From the NCBI GenBank assembly GCA_019426215.1, contig CM033394.1, forward strand, positions 43,708,423-43,772,422: a stretch of 64,000 nt of DNA, written 5' to 3'. This stretch comes from Buddleja alternifolia. Lineage: Eukaryota; Streptophyta; Magnoliopsida; Lamiales; Scrophulariaceae. A program made the translations under genes and the position numbers. This document shows, one piece after another, positions 34,067 through 47,700 of this stretch; positions within the stretch are counted from its first letter, which is position 1, and the number at the start of each line of letters is the position of its first letter. The notes under the pieces are model-generated. The model ran no database searches, was not told the origin of the DNA, and worked only from the letters and a program-made list of their open reading frames with translations.

Positions 34067-34139
34067 TTTGGCAAACAAATTAAAACTAACACACTTGGAG
34101 AATGTATTGTAGCTATGTGTGAGTATCATCACGCACGTA

Positions 34140-34149
34140 TATATTTATA
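34140..34149 (-). promoter_or_regulatory. TATA box of LHT-B
   Basis: TATAAATATA on the minus strand, about 75 bp before the ATG, placing transcription start some 45-50 nt before the start codon. LHT-A has TACAAATACA at the aligned place. Confidence 0.6.
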
Positions 34150-34789
34150 GTGAACATGAAGTCAAAAAAACAAAGAACTGTTGGAGTCAAGAGGAGATTA
34201 AAGTAATTTTTTGTTAATTTAAGTGCATATAGAATTATCATAATGCACAACCTTTATACAGGTTTGACTTACATAAGACAAATACATTGTTTTCTCCAAC
34301 TAGATACTAATGAACCTAGTCATGAATATGATCATCTACAGTGAACACATTTATTAGAAATATGAACACAGTAATGACACTATAATAAGAAATTACAATA
34401 ATTTTGGTCTCATTATTTTTGAAGTTACAAAAACAGTTCTATAAGATTTTTTCCCACTTTTGGTCTTATATGGTAAAAATCGATGAATTTTATGCGTTGC
34501 ATGTAGACATTGTTAAGGATTTTTTGAAATTTACACAAATCAAGTAATGGCTACGTGTAAGACACGTTACAAAATTAACAACTTTCTTCCATTTTTTAAC
34601 TTTTAGACTAGAAATGAAAAGAAAAAAAAAGAAAATTATAGCAAACTAGTTTTGCAAGTTCGTAACTGCGTGTCTAAATTGTAACATGACTTTGTGAATA
34701 ATACTGCAATTTTTCCCAACATCATATATATCTATAACTAGATAAATTAGAAAATAATCTATAACACAAGGGAAAGATATAAAACATAT

Positions 34790-35924
34790 GCAAAATTATT
34801 TTTTTGTCCTATAATTATAGGGGGTGTCACTTTTCATCTTGCAACTTTAATATTTACACTTTTAGCCATAAAATTGAAACACCCCAATTTAGTTTTAGTC
34901 ACTCTTTTGTCAAAGACTTGATCCTAGCCACTGATGAAGACAATGTGGGACCTCGTGCTCAGCCGGTTGCTCTTTTAGAGAAACCTAATTTCATGAACAT
35001 TGCCTCGGTAGAAGCAAACCTAACTAATTAATACGCAAGCCCGTCTCTCGAAACAAATGTGACGTATTTAGTCCTATTTAGCTTTTTTTTTTGGCAAATT
35101 AGTCCTGCTACTGTTAAATTAAAAATTTTAAAAAGTTTCGACCAAATTAATGGCTAGAACTTAGCATGTGCATCTCACGTGATTTTGGCTGTTGTTGCCC
35201 GCGAAAATAAAGTCAGCCAAGTTTTCTCACTCAAAATTCGTAAAACACTTAAACAAAACCTTAACTTCTCAAAAAATCCCAAACTTACACCCTAAATCAC
35301 CTACCCGATGTTGTCAAGTCCATTTTTCTCACGGAATCATGGGACGGAGTAAGACAAAAACCATCAAAACACACATTTGAAAGTCTCCTAAAAAATGATT
35401 CGAGCCAAGGATCTGCACATCACCTCATTCACTTCATTTGTTATTTTTGGTTGAGCTAAATACCACCTTCTTCGTTGAAGGTCAAATTCTACTTTTTAGG
35501 TTGAGTTTGCACTTGATATTGAAAGGTATTGAAGAATAATTGGTGTAATTATGGAAGAATGCAGGGTTCTATAAACTTAATATGTCTCTTATAGCCATTG
35601 GGAAAGACTAGCTTTTTTCTTCATCTTTAATTACTACAAAATAGCGTATGATCAATTGTAAGACGAATGTGCTAAGTTCTGGACATTAATTTGGTCGGAA
35701 CTTTTTAAAATTTTCAATCCGACGTAACAAAACTAAATGTGCAAATATTTTTCGGCTAAATAGTTCTAACTACGTCACACAGGAGCAAAAAAGTGAATAG
35801 AAAGGACTAAAATTAAATTGAGGTCATCAATTTTAGGAATTAGAATGGAATTATTGAAGTTAAATTGAGGTCATCAATTGAGGCCACCACCTATACTTAC
35901 AGGACTAAAAAAATAATTTCGCCT
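34790..35924. mobile_element. Mutator-like element upstream of LHT-B
   Basis: 1135 bp with long imperfect terminal inverted repeats (GCAAAATTATTTTTTTGTCC against AGGCGAAATTATTTTTTTAG; arms also pair at ATTTTAAAAAGTTTCGACCA near 35130 and its partner near 35700). A perfect 9-bp duplication AAAACATAT lies at 34781-34789 and 35925-35933. No transposase is present. The unique middle could be captured host DNA, but I recognise no gene in it. Confidence 0.82.
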
Positions 35925-36595
35925 AAAACATATTCCAACATTTTTCAAACTCAAGGGAATGATGATGCTCGAATCAAATTGAGTTTAGAAAATGGGATCA
36001 ATGGGGTGACAAGGTATTGAAACCTGGCATTCCAATAGGGATGGCCTCAAAAAACTAGCAGTTGAAATTCTGGATAATGACCAAAACAATTTAATTAAGA
36101 AAAGGGAAAGATAGCAAAATAGCAACCATTGAGAACAAACACCACAAAAAGTAGATCTTAATAGAATCATGTATTTGTAGAATAAAATTCCTAAACGACC
36201 AAAGGGAATTATTAAATGACAAGCACCAAAACATGCCAATGTGAGATTCATCACAACTCCACTACTTTGGTAAAAAGACTTTTGATGTCATTAAATACTG
36301 CATATGATACATATCGCTCACTTACGAGAGAATAAATCTCATATATATCCTGCTGATCAGTTAAGACAGCCACTTACCCACCAAAGTCGTACTTCGATGT
36401 TGACTCCAACAACATATGAATTTAGTTTAACTACTCTTATGACAGATTTGACGATACAAGTACATCTTCAACATCTCTAATGACATATTGGATGTCACAA
36501 GTACATCTTTAACGTGATGTCTTAGATTCATGCGCATACCTTTTACAACTAATCACTATCATAACCCATGTGACAGAACAGACAGGAATAGTATA

Positions 36596-36920
36596 CGAAC
36601 CCAACAATCCACATCATTAAGAAGAATATTGAGGTATTAAAGTTCGAAATCCAAATCAAACTATCAATTAATTCAAATAATCCAACTCAAACTATTAATT
36701 AAGGCAAAGATTCAAACTCAAATAGGACAATAAATTGAAACGTGCAAATTAAGATAAATTTGATCGAATTTCACACGAACATCATTACGAAGAATATATA
36801 TGAAGATACTAAAGTCGAAATCCAACTCAAACAATCAGTTAAGCCCAGAATTCATTCCCAAATAGTTAGGACATAAATTGAACGTGCAGATTAAGATAAA
36901 TTAATATTAATGATATGGAA
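36596..36920. repeat. Tandem duplication of about 165 bp
   Basis: Two diverged copies sharing AAGAATAT, AAAGT(T)CGAAATCCAA, CAAATAG and GTGCAAATTAAGATAAAT / GTGCAGATTAAGATAAAT in the same order. Confidence 0.65.
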
Positions 36921-37112
36921 AATGCAAATAATTAAATAGAAGCACAAGCGAAACCGATGATAGAAGCGTAGAAAAATCTAGTTTATGTCAAGCCAAGGTG
37001 GCTTCATCGATACCGTGTTAGAAGAATTATAAGAGTCGATTAAGGTTAATAATTAAACAACCAACCATTAAAGGCCTAAAAGCATATCTTTGTATTTATT
37101 TATAAAGCTTAA

Positions 37113-37385
37113 TGGAGTGTTTGGCTAATCTTATTTTAGAAAAGAATTTATAAGCTCTTAGTGTTTATAAACTATTTTTGGAGCTTATAAACGCTTAAAA
37201 GATAAGTTGAATTTCCTACTTAATTTTTAGAAGCTTATAATTAAGTTCATGATAGCTTTTTTTAGAGTTTATAAGTTGTTTGACTGGAAAAAAAATTACC
37301 AAACACTTTGTAAGATCTTATAACCTTTCCAACAATTTACAAATTGTTTTAAGGAGCTCATAATTTAGCTTAGCCAAATCCATCA
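37113..37385. mobile_element. MITE with GTGTTTGGCTAA ends
   Basis: Left end GGAGTGTTTGGCTAATCTTA; right end reverse-complemented GATGGATTTGGCTAAGC. The inside has repeated AGCTTATAA motifs. About 270 bp, no clear target duplication. Confidence 0.55.
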
Positions 37386-40027
37386 AAGGCAACTGATTGT
37401 AATAATCTCTTGCAAATCAAGGAAGATGAAAAAATTGTGGTATGAAAACGACGGTATATATCATTTTTCAAGCCTATAATTACACCAGTGACGATTGAGT
37501 TTCTTGGGCCCTTTTTGGGACATAAATGATGATGTTGCTTAGAGTGAATGACTTTTCTGCCCTTGTTAATCATTAGGGTCCATCGTAAAAAAAAAAAATT
37601 AATTTCTTTTTCAGTTTAACCGCACAAGCTTAGGCGGCTGGACATAGTTATAGTTATATTGGTTGATTTACTAATATATTTTTGGAATAAAGGTGACAAA
37701 TGACCCTTCCCATTCTATTCGCTACCTCTAATTTTTTCTAATAAATTTAGATTACATCATCTAAAAGCTAATATTTGTTAATGTGTATAATGATATGAAA
37801 AGATACAGAATTGTAAGTGGATATTAGATACAAGGCACTAGCTACATTTTGACTTAAGCTGATTCGTGTGTGTATATATATATAGAAAATATGGGATGAC
37901 TTTGGCCACCAGGAAGGAACTACAAAAGAGTCGTAAAAGGGCTTTTAAGGGCTTCATTTGCCCTCAACCTTGTGTGGTTAGACATTCATTTCCCTATAAG
38001 AGAATAAATCAATTTAATAATTAAAAAATATGGCATGATTAATTAATTATGCACCACCAGTGGCTTAAAATTGTCACTAGTAGTGATGGGAATTCGTTAG
38101 GTGGTTGGTAATGATAATTAATTTTATATATTTATAAATGATGCGTGTAAATATAACTTTTTGAAGATGCAAAATGACTTCATAACTATTAAAATTCATG
38201 TTTATTCGAGAGTTTTACTTTTTTTTTCTTTTTTTCTTTTTATGTTTCGGTTACGTAATCCATGTCATAAATATTGATACTAATAATTTATATCTAACCA
38301 ACAACTATTACAATCAGTTAACAACTACTATGGAAGTAGAGAAAGACACACAATGTCGATGGGAGTAGAACTCAAGACCTCTAACATTTTGAGGTCTCAA
38401 TTTCGCCAGTAGAGCTAAGCTTTATTGGTAGAGTTTTAATTTTAGTTTCTAGTTTGTGTCAAGTCCGGCCCTCTAGCTAGTTTTGACTAATTTTCGACAT
38501 CAATTTTTGGCTAAAATTTCAATTTATTAGTTGTTTTACTAAATTATAGCATTTATCTTGCAACTTTGAGTGAAAACTATAATCATCCTCAATTTTTGAG
38601 AATGAATTTTAGTTAGTATGTACTTCAATTTTAATACTCTAACTTTGTGTAACAAAAATGTGATTTTCGTGCTAAACATCATTTTCCAACTCCAATAAAA
38701 GACAATAGTTTTATACGATTAAATAGACACGCATGTATTCGAACAAACAAGAGCACCACACGTATTGTACATAGTATTATATTACTACTTTAAGCCAATT
38801 TGGCCTAGGGATGATGAGACCAAATTTTATTGCACATTTAAAACGATAAAAGCGAAAAACTATATTTAAATTCGGAATATATTAAAGGTTAAGACGACAA
38901 AATGCAAATACATAAATAAATTGTTCCAGACGAGAATCCATTATTAAAAATAATATTTTTTTTACATAATTCTGATTAAATATAATCAACTACATTTATA
39001 TCACTCTAAATAGGTTGAGGCACTATATTAGTCTCACTCGTTTGATATACCACTTCAAAAGCAAAATTATTTTTCAGTGTAGATAGTAGAGGTGCAAAGT
39101 TAGTACTCGCGGACTTGTGAGCCGATTTGACTTGTCTCGACTCGATGTGAGTATTTTTGCCAGCTGAACTCGAACATAGTTACAACTTTTCAGAGGCCTG
39201 TGAATTTTTTATTATTTTTTGAACAATCTTTTATACATGAATATAAATGCTTAATTTTGAAACCCCAATAGCTTGAAATTATGTTTAGAACCTATATTAC
39301 CATGTTTTGAGTCTCATTATGCAAAATAACAAAAGTAATAATAAGGATAATAGTGATAACAATAATCATGTTAATAGTATTATGGTATTTCAATTGATAC
39401 AAATTATGTTTTTTTCAAAATAGCCTATGAATGCATGCTTGGCAACTTCGTCTTATACTTTGTAAATGATTATTGATTATAAGATGCATAATTATTATTT
39501 ATATTATCTTAATATATCATTCCGATATTATCGTTTGTAAATCTTTTTGTGACAATAATATACAGTTCGTAGTCTCATTCATAGTATAAATACAGAATGT
39601 ATTTTGCAAGCTAAACTATAAAATGATTTAACAAGCTATGATTATTTTTTTATATTCCATCTGTGTTCACAAACTTACTAAGTATATATATAATGTTACC
39701 AATTTTATATGTATGAGGGTACATAACTTTTCGGACAGGTATATGACTGTAATTTAATTGGAAAATTGGTAGTTGTCAGTTTTGTTATGCTTAATTGTTC
39801 TAGGACATGTACAAGTGTACAACATTACCCTTTAATTGGTGAAAATGGACATCGAAACAGAGGAACGCCATTGAAACAAATTAGAAACTCAAGAACTCTT
39901 TTGACATGAAGATCAAAACTCAAACACCGAGAGTTGAATTTAGATAATTCTATTATGAATCGAGATCAATGTTTTTAAAGTATCCAATGTGTCCATCTCT
40001 TCTGCACTTGATCTTAGAAAGAAGGGA

Positions 40028-40322
40028 TAATGGCATTTTCAGTCCCTGAAATAGATGATTTGTGTCAGATTAGTCCCTTAAGTAAAAAAATTAATTACCA
40101 TTTTCCGCCCTAGTGTTCAAATTTTGTTTCACTTAAGTCTTTTTTGGGCATTTTTACCTTTAAATTGTTTCAGAATACATGTTCATATGCAAGACTAAAA
40201 ACGTCCAAAAAGGATTTAAGTGCAACAAAATTTAAACATTAGAGACTATAATATTAATTTTTTCATTTGAGAGATTACTCTGACACAAAGCATCTACTTC
40301 ACGGACAAAAATGTTTTCTTGA
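40028..40322. mobile_element. Foldback element of about 295 bp
   Basis: Left arm (CAGTCCCTGAAATAGATGAT, TTTGTGTCAGATTAGTCCC) pairs with the right arm reverse-complemented (TGTCCGTGAAGTAGATGCTT, TTTGTGTCAGAGTAATCTC) over about 120 bp, with a short centre. It is probably a degenerate Mutator-like MITE; no target duplication was found. Confidence 0.65.
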
Positions 40323-41771
40323 TCTCCACCCAAATTATTGCTAACTCATGAAAAATGCAAATTTATAGAAGGGTACATGTCCCTAGGAATATTTATGTGT
40401 TTGTTGGAAAGGAGCAAACTAGCTGTAAGAACGAGCAATGGCATGATTTTATGCAAATTTTATAGAAGGGAACATGTCACTAGGAATTTTTATGTTTGTT
40501 TGAAATTAAGAAGCAAGCTAGCGTTAAGAACGATGGCACTCTTTCCAAAGAATACCATGCAAGAAAACATAATATTATCAAGAAAATTGTTATCATTAAT
40601 AATAGTAATCATTGACTAATTATTAAGTGATAATAATCATTGTGTAGAAATCATGATGACCCCAACAATAGTGTTTAATTCATCATCATTTGGCAAATAT
40701 ATAATGTTTAATTTGTCACCAATAAACATTTATTGTACATGTATAGCGACTATATAGTGACAAGAAAACATGACATGAGCTACTTACGATACTATTTTGA
40801 TTGTTATCCACACTGATCGTCAATATCAACATCATAAACACTATTCTAAGTGTTAAGTTTGCGGATATTATTATTAGTGATAGTCAGATCCCTCTTTCTC
40901 AATTCTCTCTACCTCCGTTGTGACCGGATTGAGCTAATTTTGCCTTTGACGATGTTTTCCTTTTAGTTCAAAACAGGTTGGTTTTTATGCTTTTTTTTCT
41001 CGAAGAAGAGTTGTGGCTTTCTGAATGAGAGTTTTGATATCTAGAATTAGACTTATGTTGTAGGCAATACTATTATATTATATTATTCTCTCCATTGTAA
41101 ATTTTGATATGAATGAAATGATCGACATCACAAAAAGAGAATATCATTGTTGCAGCGAAGAAAATTGCCACTTAATATACGTAGTAGTTAGTGACAATTT
41201 TCAAAATATTGCCCAACATATTATCACTAGTATTCTTTTCTCTAGTTGTCTATTTAGATACTTAACACAACAAAAGTCTGTAACAAATGAGTAATTGCAA
41301 AAAATTTCGAAAAAAAATACATAATTGAACACTTGCACATGGTCTTACGACTTTGTGCAATGTTTTTAGAACAGTAACTAAAACATTGGTCAAAAAATTT
41401 CTTTGTTTCTTTTCAATTTTATCATCATGACACTGAGATTATTGAGTTCAAGTAAATTAGTTACAAGTAAATTGTTTACCACATTCATGTGTCCACAAAT
41501 AAATTACACCTACAAGTTTCACCAATCGACACGTCTAGTTTCATCACAATATATCACCAAGAAAGTTATAGTTAATATTAAAAGGAAATGCAACCTTGTC
41601 ACATAAACAAGACACAACATAAAAAAAAAATATTCACACTCTACATTAATGAATTATCAGTTAAAGCATCAGCACTCGTAATTTCTAAAAATTGGAAAAC
41701 CGTCATACTTTTAATTTATCTTGATAATCAAAATAGAATATGAATAGCTTAATACCTTAGATAAACTCTCG

Positions 41772-44700
41772 TTAACCCATAAACCCTCCTCCAGGCATAG
41801 TCGGTGGTCCTTGAGACGAAACTTGTCCTTGCGACAATATCTGAGCCCGCCCCGCACCTTGCATATAAGCTTGATTCATACCCGTTCCCACCATTTGTTG
41901 TTGTTGTTGCATTTGCGGGATTTGTTGTTGCTGCTGCTGCTGCTGCAGCTGCATAAGGGGCGGCTGTTGTTGCTGCTGAAGCTGCTGCATTTGTTGTAAG
42001 GGTGGTTGTTGTTGAGGTTGCTGCTGTTGCATTTGTTGAAGCGGCTGCTGCTGTTGTAGCTGTTGTAGATTTTGCTGTTGAAGTTGTTGTTGTTGTTGTT
42101 GTTGTTGATGCAGTTGTGCTTGCAATTGTTGCTGCTGATTTGGTATTTGTGGCTTGAACACAACCATATCCTGGAAAAAAAGGGAATGAATAAGTAAGTG
42201 ATTGTTATGGAGTCTCGAGACTGCAATTCTCAGTAATATCACAATTATTTGATGTATCCCTAGTGGATCTCACAAGTTACCATTAGGAATTAGTCGGCTT
42301 GAAAAGTTTCAAACCTGAGCAGAAGGCAAGGGCCTGAATTCAGACTCAAGATGAACGTGAGCGGGTGTAGGCTTGGCTTAATAAAAATAATACACTAACA
42401 TGTAAATTTATATAAATATGACTCATAAATAATCATAAATGGAACTTCATACTTTTTGGAGAGTTTATTCGAAGTCAGAGAGTTTTTCCAACTATTATCT
42501 AATATAAAAACATGTAAAGGAATAATTGGTGTTATCACTTAAATGAACTTCAATATGAATATAATATTATGATTTTGAAGTGTTTTTAAATTGTTAGATT
42601 TTTTATTTGGTAGATTGATCTTATTATTTGTACTGAAAAAAATAAATCGAGAAACCAAATTCAAGTCGAGGATCAGTTTGAAGCTCGGTTTTATTTTCAG
42701 TACAAAGGCCTCGGGTACAAAAGTTTGTCTAGTATTGAGTTGAGCATGAACCTAAGCAAACTCAGGTCACTCGATTGACATATTTACCATCCATGTGAGC
42801 CTCATATAAGTCACACCTACTTAGATGGTAGATTTAAATATAGTTGAAAATTTTGTAGTAGTCAGACCTAGACATGTAATTCATGGGAGTGATCCTTGGA
42901 CAGTAACGGAACATCTCAACCGCCCCATGTGTGAGTCCACATCTAGATACCAAATGTCAAGCAGCCGAGATCTCTTGGGACACACCATTTCCAGTATAAA
43001 CCAAGTATGATTCTAATCATGGCCAGGCAAGTAGGGGAATTTCATGTGATACACTTGGATCAAAAAGATCCAAATGCTAAAAGTATTTTTCATAAAATGA
43101 AATGCGAACATCAACATGCATAGTCTGAACGGTTCACAACCCTACAATTGTTTTACGCATTGGGTAGCATCCCATGTGTCAAGGAAGGACAAGGGTTTTT
43201 GAGCTAGACATAAGCCTAGAGCTTACCCCAGGGAAAAGCATTCCAATCAAACGGTGCGCTTTATCTGAAACGGACAGCAGCAATGTCTGAGATGGTAACT
43301 GTATCACTGCACACTGAGCAATTCATACAAAGAAAACTAATGAGAATTACTGGCTTGAGCAACTAAGAGATTTATTATGTACATAGAATATGAGTTTATA
43401 TTCACCCTCCGATTGAAAGAATTAAGGATGTGTTGGATTGAAGGATTTGAAAGCCATGGATTTCAAATTCATTGACAAACATATTAAGCTTATTTGGATG
43501 ATTTTAAATCACAATGGTTTCCAAATTATTTGAAACCCATTTTGAGCTATTCAGTCTATTTAATGCCCAATTATTCCATCATTTGGCTGCAGTTATAACA
43601 AATACTAGAAAACAATAGAGGTTTGCATTGGATAGACTTACAAGCTTCTTTTCTTGTAGCTGTCCAAGAAAGCCATGTTGATTCATTGCCCGAAAAACTA
43701 GAAAATCAGCCTTTCCAACATATTGCCTGGCATAAAGCATGGAGAGCTCAATAAAAAGATTTCGCTATGTAATCGGTACATTCAGTAACATAATTATAAT
43801 TCTTCCAAGGATATATTACTTGTTATTCATGTGATCTTGGGATATAAGGCGAACTATCTGCATCGTTGAAGGCCAATTTGAAGCAAGCCTGAAAGAACAG
43901 GGAAAATTTTCCAGAAAAGGGGGAACGAATTATTTGTCAGGTCAATCTAAATAAGGGAAAGCAAAAACTCGCCAAGTTAATAATGAATAACTACCAAAAA
44001 AATCTTGCAATTTTTATGCACACGGGGGTATATCCATAAGAGTGTGACCATATGGAGTCTCTTGGACAAATTTTAGAAGAAAGTAGAATGGCTTCTTCTC
44101 ATGTTCAAATTTCGATCCCAAACTATAAATTTCTTGGACAAATACTAAAACCTCTGAAGGACACGTTTTATAATAAATACAATTTTATTACCACGAACTA
44201 TAGGTTGTTATAAAGTAGTAAATTGCAGAACCTCATAGTAATTATGCAAAAAGGTGGCAACAATAAAGTGAGAGTATCAGTTGAAGCAGTCTTACGTCTC
44301 AGAAGCTGAGGCACTCCTGTATCCCTGGCACAAGTATACAGAGTAAAAATGAAAAGATGTATGCAAAAGGAACTATTATGAGAATACATGAATATTAACC
44401 CATTAAAACAAAAATAATTTTTCTGAGTATTTAAAATAATAGCATGAAATATCCATAATCTAATCCTTGTACAGGTGAAGAATACCTCCAGTCTGGTGAT
44501 GAAGACAGGCTGGCCTTGTCTCTGTCCAGATAAGTTCCCCTGGATCATATGAGCATAGAAACTTAGAGGCTGCTTATAGTCAAATTAAAATTATCTAGCT
44601 GCCAGCACATGTTCCCATATCATCATTTAGAATAATTGTTTTCAAATTTTTATGTTGCTTATCCTCAATTTATTCTGAAATGAATTGTAGTCGAGATTTT

Positions 44701-47700
44701 CAGTGAAAACCACACACAATAGTAGACAGCCAATTAGGGTAAGATAAGTTCTTGGATTTTGGTGATGAAAAAGAAAAGAAAAATTGTTATGCTTTTCCTT
44801 TTCCTCGCATAGAATCCAAGAACCAAACAACGACTTAGAGTTACAAGTAACCATGAGAATTTTAAGACATCACCAACTTGCATATTAGAAGACAGCTCAA
44901 AAGGAGACGAAACTAAAGACATTTTCAAGTTGGTTAAGTACGATAAATTCTCTTTCTTAACAAACGTAAAATAATTATATGCAATAAGTTTGTGACAAAC
45001 ATCTGAACAAAAAAAGCAGCTCCAAAACGGTCCAAATTCTTATACATCGATATTGATACATACCTCCCAGACTTTAACATATTTTGATTGTGGCGGTGCC
45101 ATAGTACTTGAAGTCTGCTGATTCAGGGGCATATTTGTCACAGAGTTATTGCTATTCACACCAACAGATTGCTGCATTCCCGGTTGTCCTGGTTGAACCA
45201 TTCCTGGAGTAGGCATCATTGCGCCATTTGTGCCAGGCCCACTAATCATATTCTGATTCATATTTGTTCCCGTTTGTACCATCTGTGACACAAGAATATT
45301 CCCTTGGTTCATGGGAATATTCTGATTACTCAAAGGTTGGGACATGCCAAGGCTGGAATTAGGTGCTGTGGAGATAAATGGCGCAGGCGCTGAGTTTTGT
45401 GCAGCTGGGCCCGGCCCCGATACTGGCAATGACACAGTAGTCCCCGGTGGGCCTGATGATATAGCGGTTTGAACAGGTGGGATGGACGAAGTCATTCCAC
45501 TGGATATCATATTTGAGAGCATAGGTGCTCCAGTAACTCCAATAGAAGTTGCTCCAGTTAGAGCTTGACGGGCTTGCGCCACGTCGTTCAAGATTCTCAC
45601 ATTTGCTGCTGCACTACTAACTGGTCTCAAGGCGGGTGTTACATTATTTACCATAGGTTTCATTTCGGGTATATTTTCATTATTTGGGACCATGTCCTGA
45701 GAGGTTGATAGAGGTGAAGAAGTTTGCAAGGTTGGAACAGCTTGCGAAGAAGGTCGAGGGACTGTTGAAATATTTGGAAATGTGGGGCCGGGTACAGAGG
45801 CGACAATTGTGGGCTCCTGAACAAATTTAATATATGAGCTTTTGGCTTCCATGACAGAGGCCAAATATTCGACAGTAGGAGAAAACCTCAAGGCTGTGTT
45901 TGGTTTTATTTCTTGAGGGGCATTTTCCTTCCTCTAAAGCAAGAACAATCTTTGGTATCTCATTATCAATATTGTTCCCCAAAATGCCCAATTTATACTC
46001 CAATTGTTACAAAAAACAAATAACATCTATATTTATAATGCCAAGTTAACAACTTCATGTGACAACACTAAAATAAGGAGAGAAAAATAAAAATAAAACA
46101 CATATTTATATCTCACAACTATTGTCTTTTAAATATGAATATGTATCTTACAATCATTTTAAAATAAAACATACACACTAACCAGCTTACATGCCATGAC
46201 ATCTACAGTGAAAATGCCTTCAAACCAAGCACTTTTTCATTTTCTCATTCCCAGATACATTTTCCAAAAAAATGTATTTCCCAAAAACATTTTGAAATGA
46301 AACCAAACAAAGCCTTAAAGTTTCCAACAGTGAATAATGAACAAAATAAAACACATGGGCCTTACCACTTTTACAGTTGCAGGGGGGATGTTTCCAACAG
46401 ATATTGGTTGGCGCACCAACACAGATCCATTCGCTGAAGACGAAACGGTACAAAATCAGCGAAAAACTTAAATACTCACAGAGCACAATGAATGTATATG
46501 GTAAAAAAAGCCAGAGACAGTCCAAGAAAAACATAACAGTTCACTTGGCCGTGATCAGAACACAAACCGTTTGCAATAGCATAAAGAAGTTACAAACTGA
46601 GATGAGGACAATTACATATGAGAACTAAATAAGACGCTCATGTAATACATATAAAACCTTGATTAGAGTTAACCCCCAATTATAATTTACTTGTTCAAAT
46701 TTAGAGTAAAAAAATTATGTAATATTTCTAGGAGTATAAACAACACGAAGAAATAGATGAATTACAATGAAATAGGCCAAAAAAAAAAACCAATGTTAAA
46801 CATGCAAAGTCACCTGCTGGGACAGAAGCTGGGGTTGGCCCAGAAATGGGCGGAGTAGGAGTTACATCCATCTTTACAGGGGTTTGATTTGATGGTCCAG
46901 GCCTCCTTAAAGTAGCACAGGCCTCCATAAAATTTTCTGATATAAGGACAAGGAAATGAGGATTCTTAACATTGTCTACTGGGGGATCTGCAGCTCGCGG
47001 GTTGCGTTTTCCCTAAAATAGCACAGTGGTCAGAATATCAGCACAGTCAACATCTCTTCTAAAAAGAAAAATAGAAAATGAAGAAAAGAAGAAGGTAACG
47101 GTTTCCGAGATTTAATTTGGTTGTATGACAAATTCCTATCCCACTTCCAATTGTGCTTTGAAACCAGATCTCAAAAGTATTTTTAGGATGTGTTTGGATT
47201 GAAGGATTTGGATTTGAGGAATGAATTTGACTGAAAGATTTCTAATGATTCTAAATTAGACAGATTTGAGATCCATCAGTGATTGAACTAAGAGCTCAAT
47301 ATGAGTGCCACGGGATTCGAAATTTATTGAAACTTGAAATCATCCAAACAAACTCAATGGATTTATTGATTATTTGAAATTCATGGCTTTCAGATTCTAC
47401 AATCCGAACACAACCTTAGAGGGAAAATAAGCGGCATATAGAGTGTCCACATAGCTGAAATTGAAGAATCACATCCAAATGTCCAAACAAACTATTTTGG
47501 CAAAAGAATCAGTTTAAACTTCAAGTAACACTTATTGTTTCACCAGCTCACATCACAAAATCATATCATTCTCAAACAAACCTTTATTTCTGGATTTTTT
47601 TCATATGTTGAGACACGGGGTTTAATAAAAGATAAAATTTGCAGCTAAAATTAGCATAGATAAATTACTTAAGCCTTAAAAAAAATCAGGAATTCTCAAG

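Larger units (their letters stand above)
35934..41771. other. Gene-free region between the LHT-B upstream element and MED25
   Basis: 5.8 kb of AT-rich DNA. No open frame resembles a known protein. It holds a local duplication (36596-36920), a MITE (37113-37385), a foldback (40028-40322) and the end of the MED25 transcript near 41771. Confidence 0.5.

Noticed and set aside
34804..35031. 75-codon frame in the Mutator-like element
   Set aside because: Half of it is the terminal inverted repeat; the remainder is too short to call a gene. Kept only as a possible capture.
41811..41999. Leu-rich frame on the plus strand
   Set aside because: It is the antisense of the MED25 glutamine repeat.
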